Positions 8,557 to 17,138 of a stretch of 64,000 nucleotides of DNA are shown here, one piece after another (positions within the stretch are counted from its first letter, which is position 1; each line of letters begins with the position of its first letter). This stretch comes from Pseudooceanicola batsensis HTCC2597. Its GTDB lineage: Bacteria > Pseudomonadota > Alphaproteobacteria > Rhodobacterales > Rhodobacteraceae. Location: NCBI RefSeq assembly GCF_000152725.1, contig NZ_CH724131.1:3251648-3315647 (forward strand), in the 5' to 3' direction. The position numbers and the translations under genes were made by a program. A model generated the notes under the pieces. The model saw only the letters and a list, made by a program, of their open reading frames with translations. It was not told the DNA's origin and did not search any database.

Positions 8557-10062
8557 TTACCCCACCTTGGTCGGTTCGAAGATATGCGGCGGCAGGTCGT
8601 AGCCCCACATCTTGAACCGGTCCGCAAAGTTGCTGCGCACCCCGGTCGCGGTGAAATGGCCGACGATCTTGTTCTCGGGCGTCAGCCCGGTGCGCTGGAA
8701 CCGGAAGACCTCCTGCATCGAGATCACGTCGCCCTCCATGCCGGTGATCTCGGTGATCGAGGTCATGCGGCGCGTGCCGTCCTGCAGACGCGAGGCCTGC
8801 ACGATGAGATGCACGGCGCTGGAAATCTGCGACCGCATCGCCTTGAGCGGCATGTCTATCCCGGACATCGAGATCATGTTCTCGAGTCGCGCGACCCCGT
8901 CCCGGGCCGAGTTCGCGTGGATCGTCGTCATCGACCCGTCGTGGCCGGTGTTCATCGCCTGCAGCATGTCGATCACCTCGTCGCCGCGCGTCTCGCCGAC
9001 GATGATGCGGTCGGGACGCATCCGCAGCGCGTTCTTGAGACAGTCGCGCGGGCTGACCGCGCCCTTGCCCTCGACGTTCGGCGGACGGCTTTCCATCCGC
9101 CCCACGTGGGTCTGCTGCAGCTGGAGTTCGGCGGTATCCTCGATGGTCAGGATCCGCTCGCTGTCGTCGATGAACGAGGACAGCGCGTTCAGCGTGGTCG
9201 TCTTGCCCGAACCGGTCCCGCCCGAGACGATGACGTTCAGACGGGTGGCGACGGCGGCTTGCAGATATGCCGCCATCTCTTCGGTGAAGGCGCCGAAATT
9301 GACCAGCTCGTCGATGCCGAGCTTGTCTTTCTTGAACTTCCGGATCGAAACCAGCGACCCGTCGACCGCGATCGGCGGAACCATCGCGTTGAAACGCGAC
9401 CCGTCCTGGAGGCGGGCGTCGACATAGGGGTTCATCTCGTCGACGCGGCGGCCGACGGCGGACACGATCTTGTCGATGATCCGCAGCAGGTGCTTTTCAT
9501 CCTTGAAGGTGATGTCCGACAGCTGCAGCTTGCCGTTGCGTTCGATGAAGATCTGATGCGGCCCGTTGACGAGGATGTCCGAGACCGTCTCGTCCTTGAG
9601 CAGGCTTTCGAGGGGGCCCAGCCCCTTCACCTCGTCGTAGAGTTCCTGGTTGAGGGTCGTGCGCTCCTCACGGTTCAGCACGATCCCCTTTTCCTGGAGC
9701 ACCTCGGTGGCGATCGAGTTGATCTCCATCCGCAGTTCCTGCTCGGTCGCATTGTCGAGCGCGGCGAGGTTCAGGTTGTCGAGCAGCGCCCGGTGCAGTT
9801 CCAGCTTGATCTCGCCGAGGCGTTCCTTTCGCTTGCGGCTCTTGTCGGCGGCCAGCGGAACGGCGGCCGATTTCGGCATGGGTTTCCGCATCGCGGCGCC
9901 CTGCGCGGCGGCAGGGCGGGGCGGGGCATCCGTCTTGGGCGAGGTGGCGTCGCGAAGCGCGGGCGCCGAACCCGGTGCCCCTCCGGCGGGGCGTGGCGCG
10001 GCGGCCGGCTTTGGCCTGGGGGCCGGCGCCGCGGTACTTTCCTTCTTGTATCTCGAAAACAT
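8557..10062 (-). CDS. cpaF: Tad pilus assembly ATPase CpaF/TadA
   Basis: Secretion ATPase of the VirB11/GspE superfamily that powers Flp pilus extension (501 residues). Walker A GGTGSGKTTTLNAL lies near residue 280. Downstream are the family's Asp and His boxes (LTIEDTAELQLQQTHVGRMESRP and GSMTTIHANSARDGVARLE) and RPDRIIVGETRGDEVIDML. The first ~90 residues are an Ala/Pro-rich linker. Lies 18 bases after cpaE, in the expected cpaE-cpaF-tadB-tadC order. Confidence 0.95.
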   Translation of the reverse strand: MFSRYKKESTAAPAPRPKPAAAPRPAGGAPGSAPALRDATSPKTDAPPRPAAAQGAAMRKPMPKSAAVPLAADKSRKRKERLGEIKLELHRALLDNLNLAALDNATEQELRMEINSIATEVLQEKGIVLNREERTTLNQELYDEVKGLGPLESLLKDETVSDILVNGPHQIFIERNGKLQLSDITFKDEKHLLRIIDKIVSAVGRRVDEMNPYVDARLQDGSRFNAMVPPIAVDGSLVSIRKFKKDKLGIDELVNFGAFTEEMAAYLQAAVATRLNVIVSGGTGSGKTTTLNALSSFIDDSERILTIEDTAELQLQQTHVGRMESRPPNVEGKGAVSPRDCLKNALRMRPDRIIVGETRGDEVIDMLQAMNTGHDGSMTTIHANSARDGVARLENMISMSGIDMPLKAMRSQISSAVHLIVQASRLQDGTRRMTSITEITGMEGDVISMQEVFRFQRTGLTPENKIVGHFTATGVRSNFADRFKMWGYDLPPHIFEPTKVG

Positions 10063-10080
10063 GGTCTACCCCGTACTTGG

Positions 10081-11331
10081 TCAGGCCGCCTCTACACTTG
10101 ACGAATGTTCACCGACTTCGAAAAGCGACCGGGCCAGCTTTTGCAGCTCTTTCCGCAGCGGGTTCTTGCCCGCCGACATGCCCAGTGGCTGCCCATGATC
10201 GCAGCTTTGCAAAACTTGACGCCCGCCGTCCGGCAACTGGATCTCGATCGAGATGTCCAGGCTGTCGGCCAGGCGCTTGACCCGCGACTTGCCCGACAAA
10301 TCGAGCGATTTCGGGGCGCGATTGAGAACATATCGCAGTTTCTCGACCGGAAGATCCTCGGCCTGCAGTGCGCGCTTGAGGCGCTGCGCATTCTGGGCCG
10401 ACCGCATGTCGAGCTCCATCAGCGCGAAATAGACATGCGCGGCGTTCAGGGCGACCTCGGACCACTGCACCAGCGTCGAAGGCATGTCGATGATCACGAA
10501 GTCGAAATGCGACCGCGCCATTTCGATCAGCCGGGTCACGTCGTCCGAGTTGATCAGCTCCAGCGGCAGCATCTCGGCCGGCGACGTCAGCACGTGGATC
10601 TTGCCTTCGAAATCCAGCAGGGCCTGGGTGAAGACGTCGTCATCCATCGACTCGGTGTCCGACAGAAGCTCGTAGATCGCTTCGCGGCGGGGCAGGTCCA
10701 GATAGGTACCGACCGCGCCGAACTGAAGATCGAGATCGAGGACGCAGACCCGCGGCTGATCTTCCTCCTTCCGGGCGGAATGAGCCAGTTCCCAGGCGAG
10801 GTTCACCGCGAAGGAGGTCGCGCCGACGCCGCCCGCCAGGCCGTGACAGACGAAGACTGCCCCCTCGCGGGTGCCGCGCGGCGTGCTGCTCTTGCGCGGA
10901 GCTTCGTCCTCGGGATCGTGGACCGGCGTCTGGACCCGGTCGATGGCGGCCGCGAGCTCGCCTTCGGGCAGCGGATAGGGCACGAATTCGTCGGCACCGT
11001 GCCGCAGCAGCTGGTGCAGGGCCGAGGGGCTGACGTCTTCGGCGATGAGGATCACCTTGATCCCGTTGTTCCGCGCCTGACTGATCACCTCGCCGAGCAT
11101 GGCGATGTTGGATTCATCCTGTTCGTCCATCGCCAGCGCGATGAATTCCAGCGATTGCGCTTCGGGCTGGTTGAAAAACAGCAGGGCCTCGGCAATGCCG
11201 AGATCGCCCCATTGGTCGCCCAGGGCCGCTTCCATGTCCTCGATCAGAAGCTCGAACCCGTCGGGATCCCGCCTGATGGTGCAGGCGACGATCGGTTCCT
11301 CCTCGGGAGGCACTATCTCTGTAGGTGTCAT
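10081..11331 (-). CDS. cpaE: Pilus localisation protein CpaE/TadZ
   Basis: ParA/MinD-superfamily protein with an N-terminal receiver-like domain (VILIAEDVSPSALHQLLRHGADEFVPYPLPEGELAAAID) and a C-terminal ATPase-like domain, which places the Tad machine in the cell. The start at 11331 (MTPTEIVPP) is chosen over 11427 because the 32 residues in between look non-coding and GAGG precedes the ATG. The P-loop reads AGGVGATSFAVN and lacks the signature lysines of MinD, an atypical form often seen in this family. The Walker B region is RVCVLDLDLQFG. 416 residues. Confidence 0.9.
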   Translation of the reverse strand: MTPTEIVPPEEEPIVACTIRRDPDGFELLIEDMEAALGDQWGDLGIAEALLFFNQPEAQSLEFIALAMDEQDESNIAMLGEVISQARNNGIKVILIAEDVSPSALHQLLRHGADEFVPYPLPEGELAAAIDRVQTPVHDPEDEAPRKSSTPRGTREGAVFVCHGLAGGVGATSFAVNLAWELAHSARKEEDQPRVCVLDLDLQFGAVGTYLDLPRREAIYELLSDTESMDDDVFTQALLDFEGKIHVLTSPAEMLPLELINSDDVTRLIEMARSHFDFVIIDMPSTLVQWSEVALNAAHVYFALMELDMRSAQNAQRLKRALQAEDLPVEKLRYVLNRAPKSLDLSGKSRVKRLADSLDISIEIQLPDGGRQVLQSCDHGQPLGMSAGKNPLRKELQKLARSLFEVGEHSSSVEAA

Positions 11332-11525
11332 TGCCTCAAATCCCACACTGCGACGCCCGGCTTTTGTGCCTGTGCAATCCGGATTGTTCCGGAGCCGTAG
11401 CGCCTGCCCGGGTCGTCCGGGCATCATTGTCTTCTATGCAGTCTGGGCAACAATCAGGGCAATAATTGGGCCAAATCCAAATAATTGTGCGGTATGCGAA
11501 AACGATCCGGCCCGCTGACCGCGGA

Positions 11526-12185
11526 TCATTCACCGCCGGAGCTGGAGAAGTCCACGCCGGTCAGGCCGGTGCGCGGCGCTGCGCTTTCGACATAGTTGCG
11601 ATAGACCACCTGGGCATACTGCCCGTCGAGGATCAGCTTGCTGTTGGCGACGAAACCGTTGACCTCGGTGACCGTCCGGCGGTTGCGCCGTTCGCGGCCC
11701 TGCGTGACGACCAGGGGCTGTGTCTCGCCCTTGGAGACCACCGCCTCGAGCCGGCTGCGGCTGATGCCCTGCGCCACCAGGAAATGCACGACCGCCTGGG
11801 CGCGGCGCAGCCCGAGGCGGTAATTGTAGGAACTGGACCCCACAAGATCGGTGTGGCCGTAGACGCGCAACCGGACCTCGGGGAACTGCCGGATCCAGTG
11901 GGCCTGGCGGGCCAGGATTTGCCGGGCGGTCGCATCCAGCGCGGCGGAATTGAAGGCGAAGTTCACCGAGCTGTCGACTTCCGCTGCGAACCGGTTGGCA
12001 AGGTCGAGCACGTAGCCCCGCTCGCCCGAATGGACGAGCGTGTTGTTCATCGTCGCGTTGCCAAAGCCGATGTCGTTGAAGCCGCCGGCTTCGCCGTGGA
12101 ACGTGTCGCTCGATTCCTGGGTGCAGGCGGCGACCATCGTGACCCCGATGGCCCCGGCGAGGATGAGTTTCGCGTAACGTACCAT
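11526..12185 (-). CDS. OmpA-family lipoprotein of the Tad locus
   Basis: 219-residue outer-membrane lipoprotein with lipobox VAAC near residue 21. A C-terminal OmpA/MotB peptidoglycan-binding domain follows (VNFAFNSAALDATARQILARQAHWIRQFPEVRLRVYGHTD, then SSYNYRLGLRRAQAVVHFLVAQGI). It probably ties the pilus secretin to the cell wall, judging from its position between cpaC and cpaE. ATG at 12185 gives the best signal peptide. A GTG at 12194 that overlaps the cpaC stop (GTGA) is the alternative and could mark translational coupling. A 194-base spacer separates it from cpaE. Confidence 0.88.
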   Translation of the reverse strand: MVRYAKLILAGAIGVTMVAACTQESSDTFHGEAGGFNDIGFGNATMNNTLVHSGERGYVLDLANRFAAEVDSSVNFAFNSAALDATARQILARQAHWIRQFPEVRLRVYGHTDLVGSSSYNYRLGLRRAQAVVHFLVAQGISRSRLEAVVSKGETQPLVVTQGRERRNRRTVTEVNGFVANSKLILDGQYAQVVYRNYVESAAPRTGLTGVDFSSSGGE

Positions 12186-12190
12186 GCCGA

Positions 12191-13615
12191 TCACTCCATC
12201 ACGTAGCCGTAGGACCCGTTGAAGTCCTGTTTCGCGACTTCCTTGGCCGCGCCGCGCAGCTTGCGCGTGTCCTTGGCCGTGCGCCCGAAGAGGAACAGGT
12301 CCTTCTCCGACGGCGGCTTGACCCGGTCCGTCGGCAGGGCCAGCGCCTCGCCCCGGGTGGGGGAGACGAGATGTGCCGTGATGATGATCACCAGTTCCGA
12401 CTGGTTGCGCTGATAGTCAGCGCTGCGGAAGAGCGCGCCGATCACCGGGATGTCCCCCAGCCAAGGCACCTGGCTGTTCGTGTCGCGGAAATCGTCCTGC
12501 AAGAGGCCCGCGACGGCAAAGCTGTCGCCGTCGCGCAGTTCGACCGTGGTCGAGGTCTCGCGCCGGGTGAAGGCGTCGATGCGGAAGGCGTTGAGTTCGA
12601 ACCCGTTGTTCGGGTCGATGGCCGAGACGGCGGCCTGAAGCTCCAGGTTGATGATGTCGTCGTCCACGACCCGCGGGATGAAGTTCATCTCGACGCCGAA
12701 GGGTTTGAATTCGACCGTGACCGTGCCGCCATCCTGCGCGACCGGCACCGGGTATTCGCCCCCGGCGAGGAACTTGGCTTCCTGTCCCGACAGGGCCGTC
12801 AGGTTCGGCTCGGCCAGCGTGCGCACGACGCCCTTGGCTTCGAGCGCCTCCAGAAGCACGCCGACCTGGACCGCTCCGGCGTTGAACCCCAGCAGGGTCG
12901 CGCCGGAATTCGTGTTGGGGGTCGGCAGGTTGCCACCCAGCCCGTTGCCCTGATTGCCCGCGTTCGAATAGCGCCCCGTGCCGCCCGACACCCCGACATT
13001 GCCGCCGAAGATCGACCCGTCCGCCGCGAGCGAGGCCGAGAGCGACTTGGAGACCGAACGCTGCATTTCCGCGAAGCGCACCTTGAGCATCACCTGCTGC
13101 ACGCCGCCGACCGACATCAGGTTCGAAACCCGCTCGGGGGCGTAGCGCTCGGCGAGATCGAGCGCGCGTTGCAGTTTCTGCGAGGACGAGACCACGCCGG
13201 ACATGACGATGCCGTCATTGGCGGTGCGCACCTCGATCTTCTCGTCGGGAAGGATCTGGCGCAGTCGTTCCTTGAATTCCGAGATGTCCGCCGAGACGAC
13301 CACATCGACGTTCGAGATCAGCCGCCCCTCGGCATCCAGCAGTGTCAGTGTGGTGATCCCGGGCGTCTTGCCGAGCACATAGATCGACGTGTCGGACAGC
13401 GACGAGATGTCGGCGATCTGCGGATTGGCGATCGAAAGTTCCGCGAAGGAGACGTCGCTTTCGACGACGACCGCCCGGTTGATCGCCACGTTGAGCCGGC
13501 TTTCCGAATTGCGGTTGACGATCGTCAGCCGTTCGGCCTGCGCGGTCACGGGAAAACTGCCTGTAGCAAGGGTCATCCCGAAAAGGGCGGCCCTCAGGTA
13601 ACTGCTATATGTCAT
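12191..13615 (-). CDS. cpaC: Tad pilus outer-membrane secretin CpaC/RcpA
   Basis: Secretin forming the outer-membrane pore for Flp pili (474 residues from the chosen start). Signal peptide to about residue 27 (cleavage near TAQA). A pilus-assembly N-domain follows (VVVESDVSFAELSIANPQIADI), then a BON-like domain (ISEFKERLRQILPDEKIEVRT), and the secretin core ending VPWLGDIPVIGALFRSADYQ and SELVIIITAHLVSP. A Gly/Asn-rich loop sits in the middle (GTGRYSNAGNQGNGLGGNLPTPNTN). ATG at 13615 follows GAGGCAGGT; the longer start at 13672 would spoil the signal peptide. Confidence 0.94.
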   Translation of the reverse strand: MTYSSYLRAALFGMTLATGSFPVTAQAERLTIVNRNSESRLNVAINRAVVVESDVSFAELSIANPQIADISSLSDTSIYVLGKTPGITTLTLLDAEGRLISNVDVVVSADISEFKERLRQILPDEKIEVRTANDGIVMSGVVSSSQKLQRALDLAERYAPERVSNLMSVGGVQQVMLKVRFAEMQRSVSKSLSASLAADGSIFGGNVGVSGGTGRYSNAGNQGNGLGGNLPTPNTNSGATLLGFNAGAVQVGVLLEALEAKGVVRTLAEPNLTALSGQEAKFLAGGEYPVPVAQDGGTVTVEFKPFGVEMNFIPRVVDDDIINLELQAAVSAIDPNNGFELNAFRIDAFTRRETSTTVELRDGDSFAVAGLLQDDFRDTNSQVPWLGDIPVIGALFRSADYQRNQSELVIIITAHLVSPTRGEALALPTDRVKPPSEKDLFLFGRTAKDTRKLRGAAKEVAKQDFNGSYGYVME

Positions 13616-13786
13616 GTGACCTGCCTCTCGGATCACGCCTCGGATCGGGTCTTTTCGCCCGGAATTGGCCACATACTGCGCCAGTTTGGTTTTTCATGCA
13701 AGATTCAAAGCCTTTCGGCCCGACGCTGATGCAACGAAGCCGCAGGGCGCGCCCGCGGCTTCGTGTCAACCGACGTGTGGATCACG

Positions 13787-14647
13787 TCATTTGCAGGCGA
13801 TCGGCGTCTCCACGACCTCGGCACCGCGGCGGGTCCGGATGGTGCAGACCTCCTCCTTGGGTTTCTGGCGTTCCTCGCTGATCTGCGGTGCCTCGGAGAG
13901 GCCGAGAAGCGACCGCTGGTCCACTTCGATCGCCTCGGCGACCGTGTCGTCGAGGTTCCCGACGAGCGACAGGGCGAGGCGGCCGGTGGACTGCGCCTGT
14001 GCCAGTGCGCCGACCTGCTGCGGGTTCACCGCGACGGTGACGGTCCGGGCGATCATCGCCTCGGAATGGTCGCCGTTCGCCATCTGGTCGACCGCGATCA
14101 GCTGGATCCCGGTCTCGATCAGCTTGGTGACCTCGCCCGACGCGTTGCGGTCCATGCCGCTCACCCGGCCGGTCCAGTAGATGTCGACCTTGTCGCCCGG
14201 TCGCAGGAAGCCCGACACCCCCGAGGCCACGTCCACCTTGATCGCGAAGGCGCGCATGCCCTTTTCCAGCCGCGAGGTCAGCCCGGCATCCTCGCCGGGT
14301 GCGGTGACCTTGCCCGTCAGGACGGCTTCGTTCCGTTCCATCGTGCGCAGGACGAAGCGCGGACGGGGATCGTTTTCGGGAAACAGCGTGTTTTCCTCGT
14401 GAAAGACGCCTTCGGGGATGGCCGCCGCGGGCCACTCGATCTGGCGCACGTCGGCACGGCTCAGCTGTTCGCCGTATTTCAGCTGGCGGTTGACCACATA
14501 GACCATCTTGGTCGGCACTGTCACTGGCTCGGCCACCGCGGCTTCCGCGGCAGCGGCCTGCTGCGCCAGGAAATCCTTGACCATGATTACCGCGAACCCG
14601 GCAAGACCGAGGCCGAGGGCAAATACAACTCCGAAAACTGCTCTCAT
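13787..14647 (-). CDS. cpaB: Pilus assembly protein CpaB/RcpC
   Basis: Periplasmic SAF-domain protein of the Tad system (286 residues), anchored by an N-terminal hydrophobic segment (residues 1-22). The SAF domain begins VYVVNRQLKYGEQLSRADVRQIEWPAAAIPEGVF, followed by the RcpC/CpaB domain (FAIKVDVASGVSGFLRPGDKVDIYWTG). It is believed to cooperate with the secretin in pilin passage. ATG at 14647 is preferred because AAAGGGA lies 6-12 bases upstream. The 171 bases between it and cpaC hold no gene I can recognise. Confidence 0.92.
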   Translation of the reverse strand: MRAVFGVVFALGLGLAGFAVIMVKDFLAQQAAAAEAAVAEPVTVPTKMVYVVNRQLKYGEQLSRADVRQIEWPAAAIPEGVFHEENTLFPENDPRPRFVLRTMERNEAVLTGKVTAPGEDAGLTSRLEKGMRAFAIKVDVASGVSGFLRPGDKVDIYWTGRVSGMDRNASGEVTKLIETGIQLIAVDQMANGDHSEAMIARTVTVAVNPQQVGALAQAQSTGRLALSLVGNLDDTVAEAIEVDQRSLLGLSEAPQISEERQKPKEEVCTIRTRRGAEVVETPIACK

Positions 14648-14782
14648 GTTATGTCCCTTTCGCAATGGGCCGGACCGCGCGGTCCCCCCACCTGTCCCCG
14701 CAGCCTGCGGGCACCCACTGTTTCGATACTTGCCGTCGATTGTGGCGAAAGCGGGGACACCGCGGGGAAGTTCGAAGACGCG

Positions 14783-14953
14783 TCAGCGGCTGGCCACGTA
14801 GGAGCCGATGCTGGAGGCCAGTTCCGTGGTATCGCCCCGCACCGTGTTGTAGGCGGCCGCGAAGACGACGATGACGCCGGCACAGAGCACGACCCAGTCC
14901 ACGGTGACGGCACCGGCCTCGTGGTCGCGGAAAGTCCTGAGAACGCTCTTCAT
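14783..14953 (-). CDS. Flp-type pilin, second copy (56 aa)
   Basis: A short pilin gene translated by eye: MKSVLRTFRDHEAGAVTVDW, then VVLCAGVIVVFAAAYNTVRG, then DTTELASSIGSYVASR and a stop. It matches its upstream neighbour over the cleavage site and start of the helix (EAGAVTVDWVVL) and near the end (GSY), so it is a paralogue. Processing by CpaA is expected after the Gly of EAG. It has Asp-Trp where most Flp pilins have Glu-Tyr, and a cysteine in the membrane helix that the first pilin lacks. Lying after a terminator-like hairpin, it is probably a minor pilin. Confidence 0.88.
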   Translation of the reverse strand: MKSVLRTFRDHEAGAVTVDWVVLCAGVIVVFAAAYNTVRGDTTELASSIGSYVASR

Positions 14954-15018
14954 GTCTCGATCCTGTCACTGTCGGAGGTGCCGAACCTGTCCCGGCACGG
15001 GCTGCGCCGGAACGAGAA

Positions 15019-15047
15019 AGGCCGCGCCCACGGGACGGGCGCGGCCT
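15019..15047 (-). terminator. Terminator-like hairpin between the two pilin genes
   Basis: Perfect 11-bp stem (AGGCCGCGCCC / GGGCGCGGCCT, 15019-15029 and 15037-15047) with a 7-base loop. Read leftward it is followed by TTTCTC. It lies 30 bases after the first pilin stop and 65 bases before the second pilin start, so it probably gives partial termination that makes the first pilin the abundant product. Confidence 0.7.
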
Positions 15048-15076
15048 GTTTCACGTCGTCAGGCCGGAGCCCGAAC

Positions 15077-15268
15077 TCAGCTGCCAGAGCCGCCAACGGT
15101 GACGGAGCCCATGTACGAACCGACGTTGCCGGTCAGTTCGGTGGCGCCATCCCGGATCGAACCGTAGGCGGCAACGCCCAGGCCCACAACGGCGGCAGTC
15201 AGAACGACCCAGTCGACCGTGACGGCGCCGGCTTCGTCCTTGCGGAAGTTTTTGATGAACTTGATCAT
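15077..15268 (-). CDS. flp: Flp-type major pilin (63 aa)
   Basis: Type IVb pilin subunit: MIKFIKNFRKDEAGAVTVDW, then VVLTAAVVGLGVAAYGSIRD, then a tail ending GSYMGSVTVGGSGS. A basic leader, cleavage after the Gly of EAG, a single hydrophobic helix and a Gly/Ser-rich tail are as expected for Flp pilins. Residue 5 of the mature form is Asp rather than Glu when counted from AVTVD. ATG at 15268 follows GGAGGGA, a strong ribosome-binding site. It is the first gene of the Tad operon and the likely major subunit. Confidence 0.93.
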   Translation of the reverse strand: MIKFIKNFRKDEAGAVTVDWVVLTAAVVGLGVAAYGSIRDGATELTGNVGSYMGSVTVGGSGS

Positions 15269-15602
15269 ATCGTCGTCCCTCCAGAGGATCGTTAAGTATC
15301 GGTGGTCCGCGTCGATCTTCGGAACCGGCTCTCTCTTTCCGGGCCCACCTTCGCGGCACGGGGCAATATAGCCAGCCGATTTGGGCATCATTTGGGCACG
15401 AATGGCGCGAAACAGAAGAAATCCCGAAACGCAACTGACAAAAGATTAACGACCCGAATTTAAACGAGTTTATCTTTCCGGGCCCGGCTGTTGACCCTGC
15501 GGAAGGAGGCAATTTTGTCACAACCGCCACGCCAGTCTGGCTATGATCCGGCCTTTCTGACAGACTTCGCGCAAAACGAGCAGTCCGAAACAGGCGAACG
15601 CC
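15269..15602. promoter_or_regulatory. Divergent control region between pilin operon and lytic transglycosylase gene
   Basis: 334 bases without a gene. Reading leftward toward flp there is a TATATT (15365-15370) that could be a -10 element. Two exact 9-base direct repeats ATTTGGGCA (15379-15387 and 15390-15398) sit 11 bases apart, one helical turn, where an activator would bind. An AT-rich patch with TTAAC and TTTAAAC lies at 15446-15466. No convincing promoter is visible for the rightward gene. Confidence 0.45.
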
Positions 15603-16433
15603 ATGCGCCGTATCCTATATTCTCTGGCACTCTTGTCGGGCGTCGCGCTTGCCCTGCTGCCGGGTGGACCTGCCGGCGCGGAACCGCCGGAGTTCCCGGA
15701 CTTCACCTTCAAGCGGGTCAAGCCGCCCTCCGGCGCGAGCGGGAACCGCATCACGGTGCAGATCACCGATCCGCTGCCGCCGCCCGCGCAGGCGAAACCC
15801 CAAGCGGATGTCCCGGCCGACCCGGCCGCCGGGACCACCGCCAGCGCGGTCTACGACTGGTTCTGGCAAGATGTGTCGCCCGCCCTCACCGACGCCCGGC
15901 CGGACCGGCTGGATCCGGCGCTGGTGCGCCTGTCGAACCCGCCCGACGGCCAGGCGGTGCCGGTCCCGCGTCTCGAAACGCTGCTGGCGATCACCCAGGC
16001 ACACGGGGCGGATATCCTGCTCTCGACGGTCGGCACGCAGGTGTCGCCGGCGCTGGCGCTTGCGGTGATCGCGGTGGAATCCGGCGGCCGGGCCGATGCC
16101 ATCAGCAGTGCCGGGGCGCAGGGCCTCATGCAGCTGATGCCCGCCGCGGGCGAGCGGTTCGGCGTCGAGGACCGGATGAACGCGAGCGAAAGCATCCGCG
16201 GCGGGGTCAGCTATCTCGACCGGCTGATCTCGGACTTCGGCGGCGATCCGGTGATGGTGCTGGCGGGCTACAATGCCGGCGAGAATGCCGTGCTCCGTCA
16301 TGGCGGCGTTCCGCCCTACGACGAGACCCGCGCCTATGTCCCGAAGGTGCTGGCCGCCTTCTCGGTGGCGCGCGGTCTCTGCCTGACGCCGCCGGTGCTC
16401 ATCTCGGACGGCTGCGCCTTTCGCCAGCCATGA
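15603..16433 (+). CDS. Lytic transglycosylase (SLT domain)
   Basis: Secreted murein lytic transglycosylase (276 residues) with a signal peptide to about residue 26. A Pro-rich linker precedes the SLT fold: the catalytic glutamate is in AVIAVESGGRADA (about residue 159), followed by GAQGLMQLMPAAGERFGV and a C-terminal VMVLAGYNAGENAV with the usual AYNAG-type motif. It cuts glycan strands by forming 1,6-anhydro ends. Its position divergent from the pilin operon suggests it opens peptidoglycan for the Tad apparatus, but housekeeping use is equally possible. Confidence 0.9.
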   Translation: MRRILYSLALLSGVALALLPGGPAGAEPPEFPDFTFKRVKPPSGASGNRITVQITDPLPPPAQAKPQADVPADPAAGTTASAVYDWFWQDVSPALTDARPDRLDPALVRLSNPPDGQAVPVPRLETLLAITQAHGADILLSTVGTQVSPALALAVIAVESGGRADAISSAGAQGLMQLMPAAGERFGVEDRMNASESIRGGVSYLDRLISDFGGDPVMVLAGYNAGENAVLRHGGVPPYDETRAYVPKVLAAFSVARGLCLTPPVLISDGCAFRQP

Positions 16434-16487
16434 GGGGGCCCGCCGGGCACGGTCGGCCGCGATCCGGCGCATAGGAGAGGAGGGGGG

Positions 16488-16507
16488 GGGCGGCCCGACA
16501 GCCGCCC
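16488..16507. terminator. Possible terminator between convergent genes
   Basis: GGGCGGC (16488-16494) pairs with GCCGCCC (16501-16507) around a 6-base loop, in the 81-base gap where the transglycosylase and scoB converge. No T-run follows on either side, so an intrinsic terminator is uncertain. Confidence 0.35.
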
Positions 16508-16514
16508 GCCCGGT

Positions 16515-17138
16515 TCAGACGATGGTCGCCTCGGTGGCGTCGCGCAACTGCTCTTCGGTCACGCCGTCGGCCAGTTCGACGATCTTCAGACCGCCGTCGA
16601 CCACGTCGAGCACGCCGAGGTTGGTGATGATCCGGTCGACAACGCCCGTGCCGGTCAGCGGCAGGGTGCATTCCTTCAGCACCTTGGACTCTCCGGCCTT
16701 GTTCTGATGATCCATGACCACCACGACCTTCTGGACGCCGGCGACGAGGTCCATCGCGCCGCCCATCCCCTTGACGAGCTTGCCGGGGATCATCCAGTTT
16801 GCGAGGTCACCGTTCTCGGCCACTTCCATCGCGCCCAGGATGGCGGCCGCGATCTTGCCGCCGCGGATCATCCCGAACGAGGTCGCGCTGTCGAAATAGG
16901 CGGTGCGCGGCAGTTCGGTGATCGTCTGCTTGCCGGCGTTGATCAGGTCCGGATCCTCGTCGCCCTCGAAGGGGAAGGGGCCCATGCCCAGCATGCCGTT
17001 TTCCGATTGCAGCGTGATGTCCTTGTCGCCGACATAGTTGGACACCAGGGTCGGGATGCCGATCCCGAGATTCACATAGGTGCCGTCTTCGAGTTCCGCG
17101 GCCGCACGTTCGGCCATCTGGTTGCGATCCCAGGGCAT
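16515..17138 (-). CDS. scoB: 3-oxoacid CoA-transferase subunit B
   Basis: Beta subunit (207 residues) of succinyl-CoA:3-ketoacid CoA-transferase, which moves CoA from succinyl-CoA to acetoacetate in ketone-body use. The catalytic glutamate is visible in LQSENGMLGMGPFPFEG, and NLGIGIPTLVSNY and FGMIRGGKIAAAILGAMEV are family motifs. The start is the ATG at 17138, whose A is the last base of the scoA stop (TGATG). The same frame is open further upstream, but that stretch is antisense-of-frame to scoA and not coding. Confidence 0.92.
   Translation of the reverse strand: MPWDRNQMAERAAAELEDGTYVNLGIGIPTLVSNYVGDKDITLQSENGMLGMGPFPFEGDEDPDLINAGKQTITELPRTAYFDSATSFGMIRGGKIAAAILGAMEVAENGDLANWMIPGKLVKGMGGAMDLVAGVQKVVVVMDHQNKAGESKVLKECTLPLTGTGVVDRIITNLGVLDVVDGGLKIVELADGVTEEQLRDATEATIV

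Noticed and set aside
14699..14714. Hairpin CCCGCA/TGCGGG before cpaB
   Set aside because: The loop is only 3 bases and no T-run follows; it lies within an operon.
15440..15470. Possible CtrA box (TTAA-N7-TTAA) upstream of the transglycosylase
   Set aside because: The two TTAA-like halves are 10 bases apart instead of 7.
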